64,000 bases of DNA from Streptomyces sp. V4I8. Its GTDB lineage: Bacteria > Actinomycetota > Actinomycetes > Streptomycetales > Streptomycetaceae. Location: positions 248,001 through 312,000 of the forward strand of contig NZ_JBGCCN010000004.1 in NCBI RefSeq assembly GCF_041261225.1. Direction: 5' to 3'. Below the pieces are notes generated by a model. That model did not search any database and was not told the DNA's origin. It worked only from the letters and a program-made list of their open reading frames with translations. Positions 43,549 through 53,114 of this stretch are shown here, piece by piece (position 1 is the stretch's first letter; every line of letters begins with the position of its first letter). Position numbers and translations under genes: made by a program.

Positions 43549-44022
43549 ATGTCCGTCTACACGTCCCAGCAGGTAAGCCAGCCCCAGAGTCAACAGCCCT
43601 ACGCTCAGCAGGAGTTCGGCCGGCAACAAGCGGTCGGGCAACAGGACCTCGGCCAGCAGCAGCTGTCGCTCTTAGTGACGGAGGTGTCGCTGCGCTGTGC
43701 GGCGACAGCCGTATCCGCCGTGGTGGAGCAGCTGCGGATGGAGCCGCTGACGTTCATGGGGATTCAGGCGCAGAGCCAGTTCCCGCCACATGCTCTGAGT
43801 CAGGTACTGACCGAGTGTGCCCGCCGGATCGCGCCTGTCGTGCACAACGCGCTGATCCAGACAGTCGGCCCAAGTCAGTACAGCCAACAGTCCGGTCACT
43901 TCCCGGGCCAGCAGCCGTACGGCCAGTTCGGTCAGCCTGGCCAGTTCTTCAGCCTGTTCCAGGGGCAGGGCGGCTTCGGACAGCAGCCGCAGTACGGGCA
44001 CATACCGTCCGTCAGCATCTGA
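43549..44022 (+). CDS. Gln-rich hypothetical protein
   Basis: 157 residues. The start ATG 43549 is chosen for GAGGAGGAG just upstream. The ends are Gln/Ser/Gly/Tyr-rich and low complexity (SQQVSQPQSQQPYAQQEFGR; later QPYGQFGQPGQFFSLFQGQG). A central folded segment (LLVTEVSLRCAATAVSAVVE, ALSQVLTECARRIAPVVHNA) looks helical. No signal peptide. Such proteins can be condensate- or scaffold-like; no family recognised. It lies 247 bases before the subtilase-like gene, same strand. Confidence 0.55.
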   Translation: MSVYTSQQVSQPQSQQPYAQQEFGRQQAVGQQDLGQQQLSLLVTEVSLRCAATAVSAVVEQLRMEPLTFMGIQAQSQFPPHALSQVLTECARRIAPVVHNALIQTVGPSQYSQQSGHFPGQQPYGQFGQPGQFFSLFQGQGGFGQQPQYGHIPSVSI

Positions 44023-44269
44023 AAGACCCGCGGCCGGGCGGTTCACCTCTCGCTCTCGGAGGCGGGGCGCGGTGCCGCTGTGCCGTACGGCGAGACAGCT
44101 GCCGCCACCGGAGCAAGACGCACGCCCGCTCCCGGATCGGCGACGCATGGTGTGTCAGGGCGTGCGACGGCACTCTGTGCGAGATGGCGGTCGGCAAATG
44201 GGCGAGCAGAGCGGCAACGGTGTGGGCCCGAGCAAACAAGGCCAGGACGGGAAGGACCAGAGAGGCGCT

Positions 44270-45979
44270 GTGAGCGAGACGGGCAAGCAGCATCCCACGG
44301 CGCACGAGCTGGGCTGGATAGGCAAAAAACGGGCAGAACATGCCAGGTCGGAGCGTTGGGACGGTGCACGGCCAGGGTGGGGCCGCTACCTCGTGGCGCC
44401 CCGGCCCGTGAGACTGCTCCCGGGCGGCGTGCCGCCGATCGAGGCCTCAGTGCTCTTCACGCTGCTGGAAGAGGACGATGACGTACAACCAGTGGCGCAA
44501 GTACGGCCGTCGCGTTCGCGCGGCCTGCAAGCCATCGCCGGGCCCCACCCGGCGTGCCCCGCGGTCGCGGTCGTGCTGATGCCCGAAGAACGGGCCCGCT
44601 CCCTGGCCGCGAATCCCCAGGTGGTCGTGGAGATCGACCAGCCGCTCTCCTACACTCCAACCCCGGCGGTCGGCCTGGGGACCACAGCGGTGATCGACCC
44701 GCTTCTTGCCGTCACACTGGAGGAGCCAGAACAACTGACCCTGCGGGTTACGGGCCGTGACGGGGAATCAGTGCCTGGTGCCCACGTATGGGCCATGGGC
44801 ACCGGAGGCCCGGTACACGGTGTCACGGGATTGGACGGCAAGACAACGCTGACCCTGGTCACGGATACGCCCGAAACACTCCAGGCCCTCTACACCCGTC
44901 CGGTGGCCGGATACTGGCCGACGCGTACCGTCCGGCCCTTCCCCACCGGCCAGGGCGAGGTGGTGGTGGTGGTGGAGGTGCAGGCGCTGTCGGATACCTT
45001 TGACGAGTTTCCCACCAGGGCGTTCACAGGCTGGGGCACCCAGGCCATGCGGCTGCACCAGATTCCGCCGACCTACCGCGGCCACGGCATCAGAATCGCG
45101 CTGCTCGACTCAGGGGTGAACACTGTCCATCCCGACCTCAACGACACCGTCCGGCACGGGCACGACTTCACCGGTGCCGGAAAAGGCACCTGGGGCGTGG
45201 ACTTGACGGGGCACGGCACGAGGTGCGCCGGGATCATCGCCGCGGCGGACAACCGGACCGGGATCACAGGCATCGCGGCGGAGGCTGAGCTGCACGCGCT
45301 GAGGCTGTTCCCCGGAGGGCACCTGAGCGACCTCATCGAGGCACTCGACTACTGCATCACCCATGACATCGACATCGCCCAGGTCAGCCTCGCCTACACG
45401 GCGCCGTCCCAGCTCATCGCCTGGAAAGCGGCGGACGCACGGGCCGCCGGTATCACTCTCGTGGCTCCGGCCGGAGACACCGCCGGCCCGGTCACTCACC
45501 TCGCCATGCTGCCCGAGGTGCTGGCGGTCGGGGCCATCGCGCACACCGGGTCCTACCCCACCAGTAGCCCTCTCGCCGTGGTCCAGCCGCCCTGGCCCGG
45601 GCCGTATCCAGCCCCGTTCACCCCGACCGGCCCCGGAGTGGATCTGGCCGCACCGGGGGCAGCGGTGATCACCACATCCTTCGGTGACGGTTACACGCCG
45701 GCGGACGGGACGGCCATCGCCGCGTCGCATGTCACCGGGCTGTCCGCGCTGCTGCTGGCCCACCACGAGCACTTGCGCGCAGAGGCAGTCCCCCGCACGG
45801 CCGCTCGTGCCGACAGTCTGTACACCCTGCTGCGCACGGCCTGCCGCCCCCTACTGGGCGCTGATCCTCGTGTGGGGGCCGGGATCGCCGATGCCCCCAC
45901 CGCTTTGGGCATCACCGCGAGCTGGCAACAGGACTACCGGATTGAGCAGAACTACGCTGCGGCGCACCAGCGGCGATGA
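44270..45979 (+). CDS. Subtilisin-like (S8) protein with lost catalytic Ser
   Basis: 569 residues from GTG 44270 (AGAGG upstream; the open frame runs to 44072 without support). An N-terminal region of about 250 residues precedes the S8 fold. Asp280 is kept in IALLDSGVNTVHPD and His315 in GHGTRCAGI. But the Ser motif, normally GTSMAAPHVAG, reads GTAIAASHVTG, with Ala482 encoded GCC where TCC would give Ser, and the oxyanion-hole Asn in the AAGN position is Asp403 (APAGDTAG). It is therefore probably proteolytically inactive. There is no signal peptide, so it may be cytoplasmic. It could act as a peptide-binding or regulatory pseudoprotease, or be a recent loss-of-function allele. Confidence 0.8.
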   Translation: MSETGKQHPTAHELGWIGKKRAEHARSERWDGARPGWGRYLVAPRPVRLLPGGVPPIEASVLFTLLEEDDDVQPVAQVRPSRSRGLQAIAGPHPACPAVAVVLMPEERARSLAANPQVVVEIDQPLSYTPTPAVGLGTTAVIDPLLAVTLEEPEQLTLRVTGRDGESVPGAHVWAMGTGGPVHGVTGLDGKTTLTLVTDTPETLQALYTRPVAGYWPTRTVRPFPTGQGEVVVVVEVQALSDTFDEFPTRAFTGWGTQAMRLHQIPPTYRGHGIRIALLDSGVNTVHPDLNDTVRHGHDFTGAGKGTWGVDLTGHGTRCAGIIAAADNRTGITGIAAEAELHALRLFPGGHLSDLIEALDYCITHDIDIAQVSLAYTAPSQLIAWKAADARAAGITLVAPAGDTAGPVTHLAMLPEVLAVGAIAHTGSYPTSSPLAVVQPPWPGPYPAPFTPTGPGVDLAAPGAAVITTSFGDGYTPADGTAIAASHVTGLSALLLAHHEHLRAEAVPRTAARADSLYTLLRTACRPLLGADPRVGAGIADAPTALGITASWQQDYRIEQNYAAAHQRR

Positions 45980-46121
45980 CGCCACGGGCGCGGACAGCGG
46001 CCATCGGGCCCGTCGCCAGGCCGTGCCGCGCACCTTTCGCACGCTCTCCGGAACGTGTTCTCGCGTTCTTAGCATGTTCGTCAGTAGCAAATAGCGGACG
46101 CGTCGCATAATCCTGACCTGC

Positions 46122-47228
46122 ATGAAACGCAACCGCAGCCACGCTCGAAAGCGCAACCGACTCGGCGCCTTGCCCAGATGGGCTGCCACGGCCCTTGTCG
46201 GCACTGTGGTTGCGCTGCCCCAGCAGGCCCAGGCGGACACCGTTCCCGCGGCAGCCGTCCAGTCCGCCAACCCGTACCAGAGAGGTCCCGCGCCGACCGA
46301 GCAGAGCATCACGGCCCAGCGTGGGCCGTTCGCGACCGCACAGCAGGACGTGCCGGCCGGCAGCGGCCCCGGATTCAAGCGCGGGACCATCACTTACCCG
46401 ACCGACACCTCCCAGGGGACGTTCGGTGCGGTTGCGATCAGCCCGGGGTTCACCCGGGGCGAGGACAGAGTCGCCTGGCTCGGACCGCTTCTCGCCTCAC
46501 ACGGCTTCGTGGTCATCACGATTGACACCAACACACCGGGTGACTTCCCCGAGGCCCGAGCTGATCAGTTACTCGCCGCGCTCGACTATCTGACGTCCAA
46601 GAGTCCGGTACGTGACCGGGTCGATCCGCAACGCCTGGCGGTCATGGGGCATTCGATGGGCGGCGGGGCCTCATTGCGTGCTTCGGAGAAGCGGCCACAG
46701 TTGAAAGCCGCCATCCCGCTCGCACCCTGGGACATCGGCAACCCCATCGGCACGGACAAAGTCCCCACCCTGATCATCGGGGCTGACGGCGACGGCGTCG
46801 CACCGGTGGCCGCGCACGCCGATCCGCTCTACCAGGGTCTGACCGCCGCCCCCGAGAAGGCGTACCTGCTCATGCGAGGTGCTGATCACGAGGCGCCGGG
46901 GCAACCCAATGCCACGACACCGAAGTACATGATCGCGTGGCTGAAGCGGTTCGTGGACGACGACATCCGCTACGAGCAGTTCCTCTGCCCGCCACCGCAG
47001 CCATCGGACAAGATCGGTGAGTATCGCGCCACCTGTCCTGGCGGAGGACCGACGCAAGGCGGTGCCGCGGCCGGGCAGACGGCAGTGCCGGCCACAGGCG
47101 GCGGGAACGCGCCGCAACCTAAGCAAGGCGCGCAGCCGCAGCCGCAGCCGGCGCAACCAGTACCGGCGCAACGCCCACCCGGCGGCGATGATCACTGCCC
47201 TGGTTCGTCCGCGCGCTCGCGCGCATGA
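46122..47228 (+). CDS. Secreted polyester hydrolase/cutinase-like enzyme
   Basis: 368 residues. A basic N-region and hydrophobic signal end near AQADTV. The mature part matches Thermobifida/Streptomyces cutinase-type polyester hydrolases: NPYQRGPAPTEQSITAQRGP, the oxyanion loop ISPGFTRGED, VVITIDTNTPGDFPEARADQ, nucleophile GHSMGGG (Ser178), acid in DGVAPVAAHADP (Asp224), base in GADHEAPG (His256), and KRFVDDDIRYEQFLCPPP with a likely disulphide to ATCPGG. The PW loop is PWDIGNPI, shorter than in known PET hydrolases (PWHL...). A Gln/Pro-rich tail of about 55 residues is added. It stands alone. Natural substrate: cutin-like polyesters or lipids (family knowledge). Confidence 0.85.
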   Translation: MKRNRSHARKRNRLGALPRWAATALVGTVVALPQQAQADTVPAAAVQSANPYQRGPAPTEQSITAQRGPFATAQQDVPAGSGPGFKRGTITYPTDTSQGTFGAVAISPGFTRGEDRVAWLGPLLASHGFVVITIDTNTPGDFPEARADQLLAALDYLTSKSPVRDRVDPQRLAVMGHSMGGGASLRASEKRPQLKAAIPLAPWDIGNPIGTDKVPTLIIGADGDGVAPVAAHADPLYQGLTAAPEKAYLLMRGADHEAPGQPNATTPKYMIAWLKRFVDDDIRYEQFLCPPPQPSDKIGEYRATCPGGGPTQGGAAAGQTAVPATGGGNAPQPKQGAQPQPQPAQPVPAQRPPGGDDHCPGSSARSRA

Positions 47229-47274
47229 CGAGTGACTTGCTGCTCCTACCACCCCCATCACCGGAGAGCCGAGC

Positions 47275-47874
47275 ATGAGCATCAGCGTCAGTGACCCGAC
47301 CGTGCAGCCCGTGCCCGCCTCCGTGGTCGACCAAGTGGACGCGGCGGATACGACCCTGAGCAATCCCAAACGCGCCGTGATCGCGTTGGGCAGCAATCTG
47401 GGCAACCGGCTGGAAAGTCTGCAGGGCGCGATTGACGCCCTGGAGGACACCCCGGGCGTACGTGTCAAAGCTGTGTCGTCGGTGTACGAGACGGAGGCGT
47501 GCGGCGTCGCGCCAGGCACTCAGCCGACCTACTTGAACGCGGTAGTGCTCGTCAGGACGACGCTGCCGCCCTCCTCATTGCTGGAGCGGGGTCTCTCGAT
47601 CGAGGAGGCCTTCGAACGTGTACGGGTGGATCGCGGGGGCCCACGGACCCTGGATGTCGACATCGTGACGTACGAAGGCGCCGCCGGCCACGCCCCAGGG
47701 CTCACTCTGCCGCACCCCCGCGTGCACGAGCGGGCTTTCGTGATGGTGCCGTGGCACGACGTGGACCCGCGGGCAGAGATACCGGGACACGGGGCGGTCG
47801 CCGATCTGCTGGCCGCTGTGGGTCGCTCGGGGGTCGAACCGCGTCGCGATCTGGAACTCTGGCTGCCCGAATAG
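47275..47874 (+). CDS. HPPK-like folate pathway kinase, paralogue
   Basis: 199 residues; GGAGAG before ATG 47275. HPPK (pyrophosphokinase of 6-hydroxymethyl-dihydropterin) motifs are clear: VIALGSNLGNRLESLQGAID, SSVYETEACGV, TYLNAVVLVRT, GPRTLDVDIV with both metal-binding Asp, and LPHPRVHERAFVMVP. The Trp of the R-W-G-P-R-T-L-D motif (Trp89 in the E. coli enzyme) is Gly121 here, encoded GGG where TGG is usual. No other folate genes lie nearby, whereas folK normally sits in a fol operon. It may be a secondary copy with weakened or altered activity. Confidence 0.82.
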   Translation: MSISVSDPTVQPVPASVVDQVDAADTTLSNPKRAVIALGSNLGNRLESLQGAIDALEDTPGVRVKAVSSVYETEACGVAPGTQPTYLNAVVLVRTTLPPSSLLERGLSIEEAFERVRVDRGGPRTLDVDIVTYEGAAGHAPGLTLPHPRVHERAFVMVPWHDVDPRAEIPGHGAVADLLAAVGRSGVEPRRDLELWLPE

Positions 47875-48127
47875 CTGCTACGTGGCGGGCGGCAGGGTAA
47901 GCACTCCCGCGCCCGGCGACCCGGGAACGGCACAGACCGTGCATGTGTGGGAATCCTCCGCGCAGGTGGCGAGAGGCTGTTCGCGGATCGGGTGTATTTC
48001 GATCTTTTGTCCCACATTGCAGGTATGCGGCGGTTGGCACAGGGGAAGCCTCGCCCTGGTGGCGTCGGCCGGGCACCACGTGTCGCTCGCGGGATGTTCG
48101 CGAGGCGGGGACGAAGGGGGATCACAG

Positions 48128-49495
48128 ATGGCGAGCCACGGTCCCAATGATCGACTGAGGTCCCTACTGGGGGAAGCCGATTGGAGCGCCGGTGAGTTGG
48201 CACGAGCGGTCAACGGCCTCGGCACAGCCCAGTCGATGACGCTGCGATACGACCGCACCTCCGTGGCTCACTGGCTCTCCGGATCCAAGCCGCGTCCCGC
48301 AGTCGCTGAGCTGGTTGCCGCGGCGTTCAGCCGACGTATCGGCCGACTGGTCACTGTGGGGGAAACCGGACTGGCCCCTGAAGTACCGGCGGTCGGTGCT
48401 CGCTTTGTGGATGGCATCAGGGAAGCTCCGCTGTTGCAGCGGCTGGTGGATCTCGCGCGTTCGGACGCGGATCCGACGGAACGGGCGCATCTGGTGCAGT
48501 CCGCCTACCGTTTGGTCCCTGTGCCGACGCAGGACTGGGAACAAACGAGCGCCCTACAGCCGGCGCCCTTCGACGAGAAACGGCGGGCCACGGCGGAGGA
48601 CGCGCAGATGCTGAACGTCATGACCAAAGCGTTCGCTGACCAGATGGATCGCCATGGAGGCGGTCACGCCCGCGCGACGCTGGCTGCCTACTTGGCCAAC
48701 GACGTAACCCGCATACTCATCGCTGCCGCTCCGCCTCTCCTGCATCGAGAACTGGTCACCGCGACCTCGCAACTGACGCATCTGCTCGCCCGGATGACGA
48801 GCGATGCCGGTCACCAAGGGCTTGCGCAGATCTACTTCGAGACTGCCCTTGAATTGGCACGAGTCGCCGAAAACCGAGCTGCCTACGCGGTCACATTGCG
48901 AGCGATGAGCGCGCAGGCGATGCAACTGGGACACCACCGAAACGCCCTCGCCTTGGCTGACGCGGCACTGGAGGCAGCCGGGCCGCGCGTCAACGGGGCC
49001 ACCAGGGCTTTCCTCCTCAGCCAGCAGGCCGTCACCTGTGCACACGACGGGCAGCGAAGGGCCGCGATCACCAGTCTCTCCGCCGCTGAAGCGCAGCTGG
49101 AGCGGGCGTCGAGCACACCAGGACCCTTCACTTCCTATCCGCGGGCCGGGCTCGAATACCAGCGCGCGCAGACACTTCTGGCCTTGGGGCTGCGTGCCGA
49201 CGCCTTGGCCGCTCTTCGCGACTCGGCCCGCCTCCGGACCCCTGACAGGCGCAGAGCCTCGGCTCTCACTGAGTTCCGCGTCGCTGAAGTTCTTCTGGCG
49301 ATGGGGAATTTGGAGGAGGCTTGCACGCACTTGAATCAATTTCTCGACCAGTGGCCCCTGTTACGATCTGCTCAAATCGACCAGGCTGTTGCCAAACTTC
49401 GGGGGTCGTTGAGACCGTACCTACGGCAGCGACAGGCTCTGGCGGTGTGGGAGCGCGCCCGCTCGCTAGCCGATGACCTCCCCAGACGTTATTGA
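48128..49495 (+). CDS. Streptomyces-type HTH/TPR regulator
   Basis: 455 residues from ATG 48128 (AAGGGGG seven bases upstream; the frame is open from 47882). The N-terminus is a helix-turn-helix-like region (LLGEADWSAGELARAVNGLG, then TSVAHWLSGSKPRPAVAELV). The rest is a helical solenoid of TPR-like repeats (YFETALELARVAENRAAYAV, RADALAALRDSARL, NLEEACTHLNQFLDQWP). Such proteins are abundant in Streptomyces and act as regulators with peptide- or ligand-binding repeats (family knowledge). The target is unknown and no cognate signal gene is recognised. Confidence 0.7.
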   Translation: MASHGPNDRLRSLLGEADWSAGELARAVNGLGTAQSMTLRYDRTSVAHWLSGSKPRPAVAELVAAAFSRRIGRLVTVGETGLAPEVPAVGARFVDGIREAPLLQRLVDLARSDADPTERAHLVQSAYRLVPVPTQDWEQTSALQPAPFDEKRRATAEDAQMLNVMTKAFADQMDRHGGGHARATLAAYLANDVTRILIAAAPPLLHRELVTATSQLTHLLARMTSDAGHQGLAQIYFETALELARVAENRAAYAVTLRAMSAQAMQLGHHRNALALADAALEAAGPRVNGATRAFLLSQQAVTCAHDGQRRAAITSLSAAEAQLERASSTPGPFTSYPRAGLEYQRAQTLLALGLRADALAALRDSARLRTPDRRRASALTEFRVAEVLLAMGNLEEACTHLNQFLDQWPLLRSAQIDQAVAKLRGSLRPYLRQRQALAVWERARSLADDLPRRY

Positions 49496-50129
49496 TTCAT
49501 AGGCGACCGGGAACTCTGTTCCGGAAGTGACGGCGATGCTCTCACCCCGGTGTACCTCACGATCGCTGTCACCGTCGTGTGCTTTCTCCGGCCGATTCGG
49601 GTGCGGACCGGCCCCACGTGGCCGAGCTGGACCCAGAACGCCTAACGCAAAGGGGTCATCCATCCCTCGTTCATACGAGATCCACATGAGCCTGTGTGCG
49701 TATTGACCGGGGCGAATTGAGCTGTTCACTCAAAGAGTCCGAGCCGCTTAGCCCATTTGTCCCAGACGGGCCTTACCAGCACCTGGCGACGATGCGCCCG
49801 CTGCGGCAATCACCGCGTTCAACGCGTTCATGCACGGGCACCGCCGCACTGGTTCCGTAACAGGGCGGCCCTGTGGCCGAATTGATCCCAGTGAAGTCTT
49901 TCGGTACCGCGGCGGCGGCGCTGCGATCAGCTACTGGGGCCAATACGGGCGGTGATAGGTGGGAAACCACCACGCTGGCACTGAGACGCCTTCGTTCGTG
50001 AGGGAGCAGCGGGCGAAGGCCACTGGCTGCCTGTCCCTTCCCACGTCCAGGGCAGTCAGTGGGGCGAACGCGGCCGTTCATGGCGGCCGCGTTCGACCTG
50101 GAACGGCGCTGCCGCGTTTATCTGGCCTC
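49496..50129. other. Intergenic stretch, nothing recognised
   Basis: About 630 bases between the regulator and a small minus-strand gene. Frames in it are short and basic or Gly-rich. I see no RNA gene, strong hairpin or recognisable remnant. Confidence 0.4.
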
Positions 50130-50414
50130 TCAACAGGCGCCAAGGGTGTCCGGCAGCGCGCTCTGACGGTCGAACAAGGTGCGGGAGGGGATGGCTTTCG
50201 AGCCCTGCGGGGGTACCACCAGGCCATCGGTCATGGATGGCATCCGCACAAGGTGCGCGGCTTTGGCCCTTCGGGTCCAGGCTGTGTAAGCGCCCGTGAT
50301 CGTGTACAGACCATTCCTGTCGGGCAGCTCCTGGATTGTGCCTACTTTGCTCGTACAGCGGTCAAGTACCCGGTCCCCGATGGCGTACTCGATGTCGTTC
50401 GTTTCGTTCACCAT
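50130..50414 (-). CDS. Small conserved-looking hypothetical protein
   Basis: 94 residues from ATG 50414, or 93 from GTG 50411; GGAGGG lies three or six bases before these starts. A short beta-rich core is suggested by YAIGDRVLDRCTSKVGTIQE and LPDRNGLYTITGAYTAWTRR, a pattern of small barrel proteins encoded near Streptomyces HTH regulators. It is divergent from the IS21-split regulator, so it may belong to that pair (inference). Confidence 0.5.
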   Translation of the reverse strand: MVNETNDIEYAIGDRVLDRCTSKVGTIQELPDRNGLYTITGAYTAWTRRAKAAHLVRMPSMTDGLVVPPQGSKAIPSRTLFDRQSALPDTLGAC

Positions 50415-50687
50415 GCACCCTCCGTTTACCGTGCCGAGCACCCTATGGGGGCGGATGCCTTGCGCTGTGTTGACGGTCATGGCCACCCTTGGTGCCGCGG
50501 TCCTGGAGATCATGGGAGGACTCCTTCCATGTGCCGGGTACGCGTGCGAGAAGCGCAGCCTGCGCAGTAAGTAATCGCAACAGCATGGGAGTTGGCAACC
50601 GCGTGCGACTCTGTCCCTCTTGCATGCGCCCTGTCCACTTGACCATTTTTACCAGTGGAAGGTGTGGGCGGCATCTATCGTCGGCTC

Positions 50688-51752
50688 ATGCATCGGGAGC
50701 ATGAACGCAATGAGGCGCTCATTCAGTGGATGACTGAGCATCAGATGACAGCTCGCGAGTTTGCTGACGCACTGAATCAATGCATACGTGAACTAACCGG
50801 GCATCAAAGTCTGATCACTGAGCGAACGGTCCTCAAGTGGCGCTCGGGTGAGACTCGGTGGCCCCACACGCTCCATCGCACGGCGATCCAGACCGTCACG
50901 CGCCGGGAGCCGGCGGGGTTGGGGTTCATGCCACCCCGACGATCCGTCTCAACTGCAAAGCATCAGCTGCTCTCCGGGCGCACCCATCGGTTCTTCGGCC
51001 CTGTCGCGCCCTCATCGCACTCCGCCCGACCACGCGTCGGCGTCGCGCACATCAAGCAACTGACCGCATACCTACCGGCCCTCGTGGAGTCGGACGACCG
51101 GCATGGGGGAACCGAGGCGGTCGAAAGGCGCGCTGCCCAGCTTGCCCGCCAGACACTCGGACTCCAACAGCAGGGAACCGCGACATCTCGAGTGCGCGCC
51201 CAGTTGTACTCGCTGGGCGCCACGTTCACCTCGTCTGCCATGTGGGCCGCGATTGACGGACGACGTCTGGACGCGGCACAGCGTTACATGCACGAAGCGG
51301 TCACCCTCGCCGGCCTCTCGGGCGACTCGGCCATCCAGTTCCGTGTCTGGGGTCACGCCGCGTCCCTCTACCGGCAACTCGGCCGCTACCACGACGCCAT
51401 CGCCGCTGACAGCGCCGCTCGCGCCACCAGTGTCTTCCGTCGCGACCCTCTTTATGCCTCGCTCGCCCACGCCCGCACCGCAGCCCACCACGGTGACCTG
51501 CACGACCACAGTGCTGTCAAGCGCAGCATCGACCTTGCACAGGATGCCCTCGCCCGTGCGGACCTGAGCGCAGCACGACCGGCTTGGATGCGGTTCTACG
51601 ACCAAGCCGAGCTCGAACTTCTGGCGCTCATCGCACACTTCGCACTGAGCTCCTGGGCCGACGCGGAGGCCTATGGCCATCGCACCCTGGCACTGCTCCG
51701 CCCCGACCTCGTACGCAACCGCTCACTGGCTCTGGTCTACACGGCGTGGGCC
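50688..51752 (+). pseudogene. HTH/TPR regulator, N-terminal part (split by IS21)
   Basis: 355 codons from ATG 50688. The N-terminus is a DNA-binding region (MTEHQMTAREFADALNQCIR, then TERTVLKWRSGETRWPHTLH). A TPR-like solenoid follows (YLPALVESDDR..., MHEAVTLAGLSGDSAIQFRV, YHDAIAADSAARATSVF). The frame is cut after codon GCC at 51752 by IS21. With the 3' piece at 54075-54260 it restores a 416-residue protein reading ...LVYTAWA-QLEQGELEAAL.... It was probably a working regulator until recently. The truncated product would end in IS sequence. Confidence 0.8.
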
Positions 51753-51857
51753 TCTCGACGACGGCCGAACGCTGACCCTCTGACGGCGTATCAAAACTGA
51801 CCCTCTTGGTGATCTTCGTCTGACTCTGGCCTTGTTGATCAAGGTCAGGAGGAAGAG

Positions 51858-53114
51858 GTGATCCTTGTGGAGGACTGGGCAGAGATCCGTCGGTTGCACC
51901 GGGCCGAGCAGATGCCGATCAGGGCGATCGCCCGCCATCTGGGCATTTCGAAGAACACGGTGAAGCGGGCGCTGGCGCACGACCGGCCGCCGAAGTACGA
52001 GAGGCCGGCCAAGGGCTCGGTGGTGGACGCGGTCGAGGTGCAGATCCGCGAGCTGCTGCGGGAGACGCCGACGATGCCCGCGACGGTGATCGCCGAGCGG
52101 ATCGGCTGGGACCGCGGGATGACCGTGCTCAAGGAGCGGGTCCGCGACCTGCGTCCCGCCTATATCCCGGTGGACCCGGTGTCGCGGACGACGTATCGGC
52201 CGGGTGAGCTGGCCCAGTGCGACCTGTGGTTCCCCGACGCGGAGATCCCGCTCGGCTACGGGCAGACCGGGCAGCCGCCGGTGCTGGTGATGGTGTCCGG
52301 CTACTCGCGGATGATCGCCGCGAGGATGCTGCCCTCGCGGCGGACCGGGGACCTGATCGACGGGCACTGGCGGCTGCTGTCCGCCTGGGGCGCCGTCCCG
52401 AAGATGCTGGTCTGGGACAACGAGTCCGGGATCGGCCGCGGGAAGGTGACCGGCGAGTTCGCCGCGTTCGCGGGCCTGCTCTCCACCAGGATCTACCTCT
52501 GCCGCCCCCGCGATCCAGAAACGAAAGGGCTGGTGGAGCGGGCCAATGGTTACCTGGAGACCAGCTTCCTGCCGGGCCGTCACTTCTCCGGCCCCAACGA
52601 CTTCAACGCCCAGCTGGGCGAGTGGCTGAAGGTCGCCAACCGGCGCCGGCACCGCGCTCTGCAGGCCCGTCCGAGCGAGCGGTGGGAGGCGGACAAGTCC
52701 GGGATGATCGCGCTGCCGCCGGTCGACCCGCCGTCCTGGTGGCGTTTCTCCATCCGGCTCGGCCGCGACCACTACGTCCGCATCGACACCAACGACTACT
52801 CCGTCGACCCCGCCGCGATCGGGAGGACGGTGACGGTGCTCTGTGACAACGATGAGGTCATCGTCCTGGCCACCGGCGGGGAGATCGTCGCCCAGCACCC
52901 CAGGTGCTGGGCGAAGCACCAGACCCTCACCGACCCCCAACACGCCGCCACCGGCACCCGGATGCGTCAGGGAGTGCACCGTCAGCAGGCAGCCCGCCAG
53001 AGCCGGCTGGCTGCTTCGTCCGGCCCGATGGTCGAGGTCGAACAGCGCGAACTGGACACCTATGACCGACTGTTCACCGTCATCGACGGCGGCGGCGACA
53101 AGGAGGCGAGCTGA
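51858..53114 (+). CDS. istA: IS21 transposase IstA
   Basis: 418 residues. A helix-turn-helix lies at the N-terminus (MPIRAIARHLGISKNTVKRA). The rve-type DDE core follows, with Asp in QCDLWFPDAEIPLG, Asp in LVWDNESG and Glu in PETKGLVERANGYLETSF. The C-terminal domain contains YSVDPAAIGRTVTVLCDNDE and is usual for IstA. No defects are visible. Confidence 0.92.
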   Translation: MILVEDWAEIRRLHRAEQMPIRAIARHLGISKNTVKRALAHDRPPKYERPAKGSVVDAVEVQIRELLRETPTMPATVIAERIGWDRGMTVLKERVRDLRPAYIPVDPVSRTTYRPGELAQCDLWFPDAEIPLGYGQTGQPPVLVMVSGYSRMIAARMLPSRRTGDLIDGHWRLLSAWGAVPKMLVWDNESGIGRGKVTGEFAAFAGLLSTRIYLCRPRDPETKGLVERANGYLETSFLPGRHFSGPNDFNAQLGEWLKVANRRRHRALQARPSERWEADKSGMIALPPVDPPSWWRFSIRLGRDHYVRIDTNDYSVDPAAIGRTVTVLCDNDEVIVLATGGEIVAQHPRCWAKHQTLTDPQHAATGTRMRQGVHRQQAARQSRLAASSGPMVEVEQRELDTYDRLFTVIDGGGDKEAS

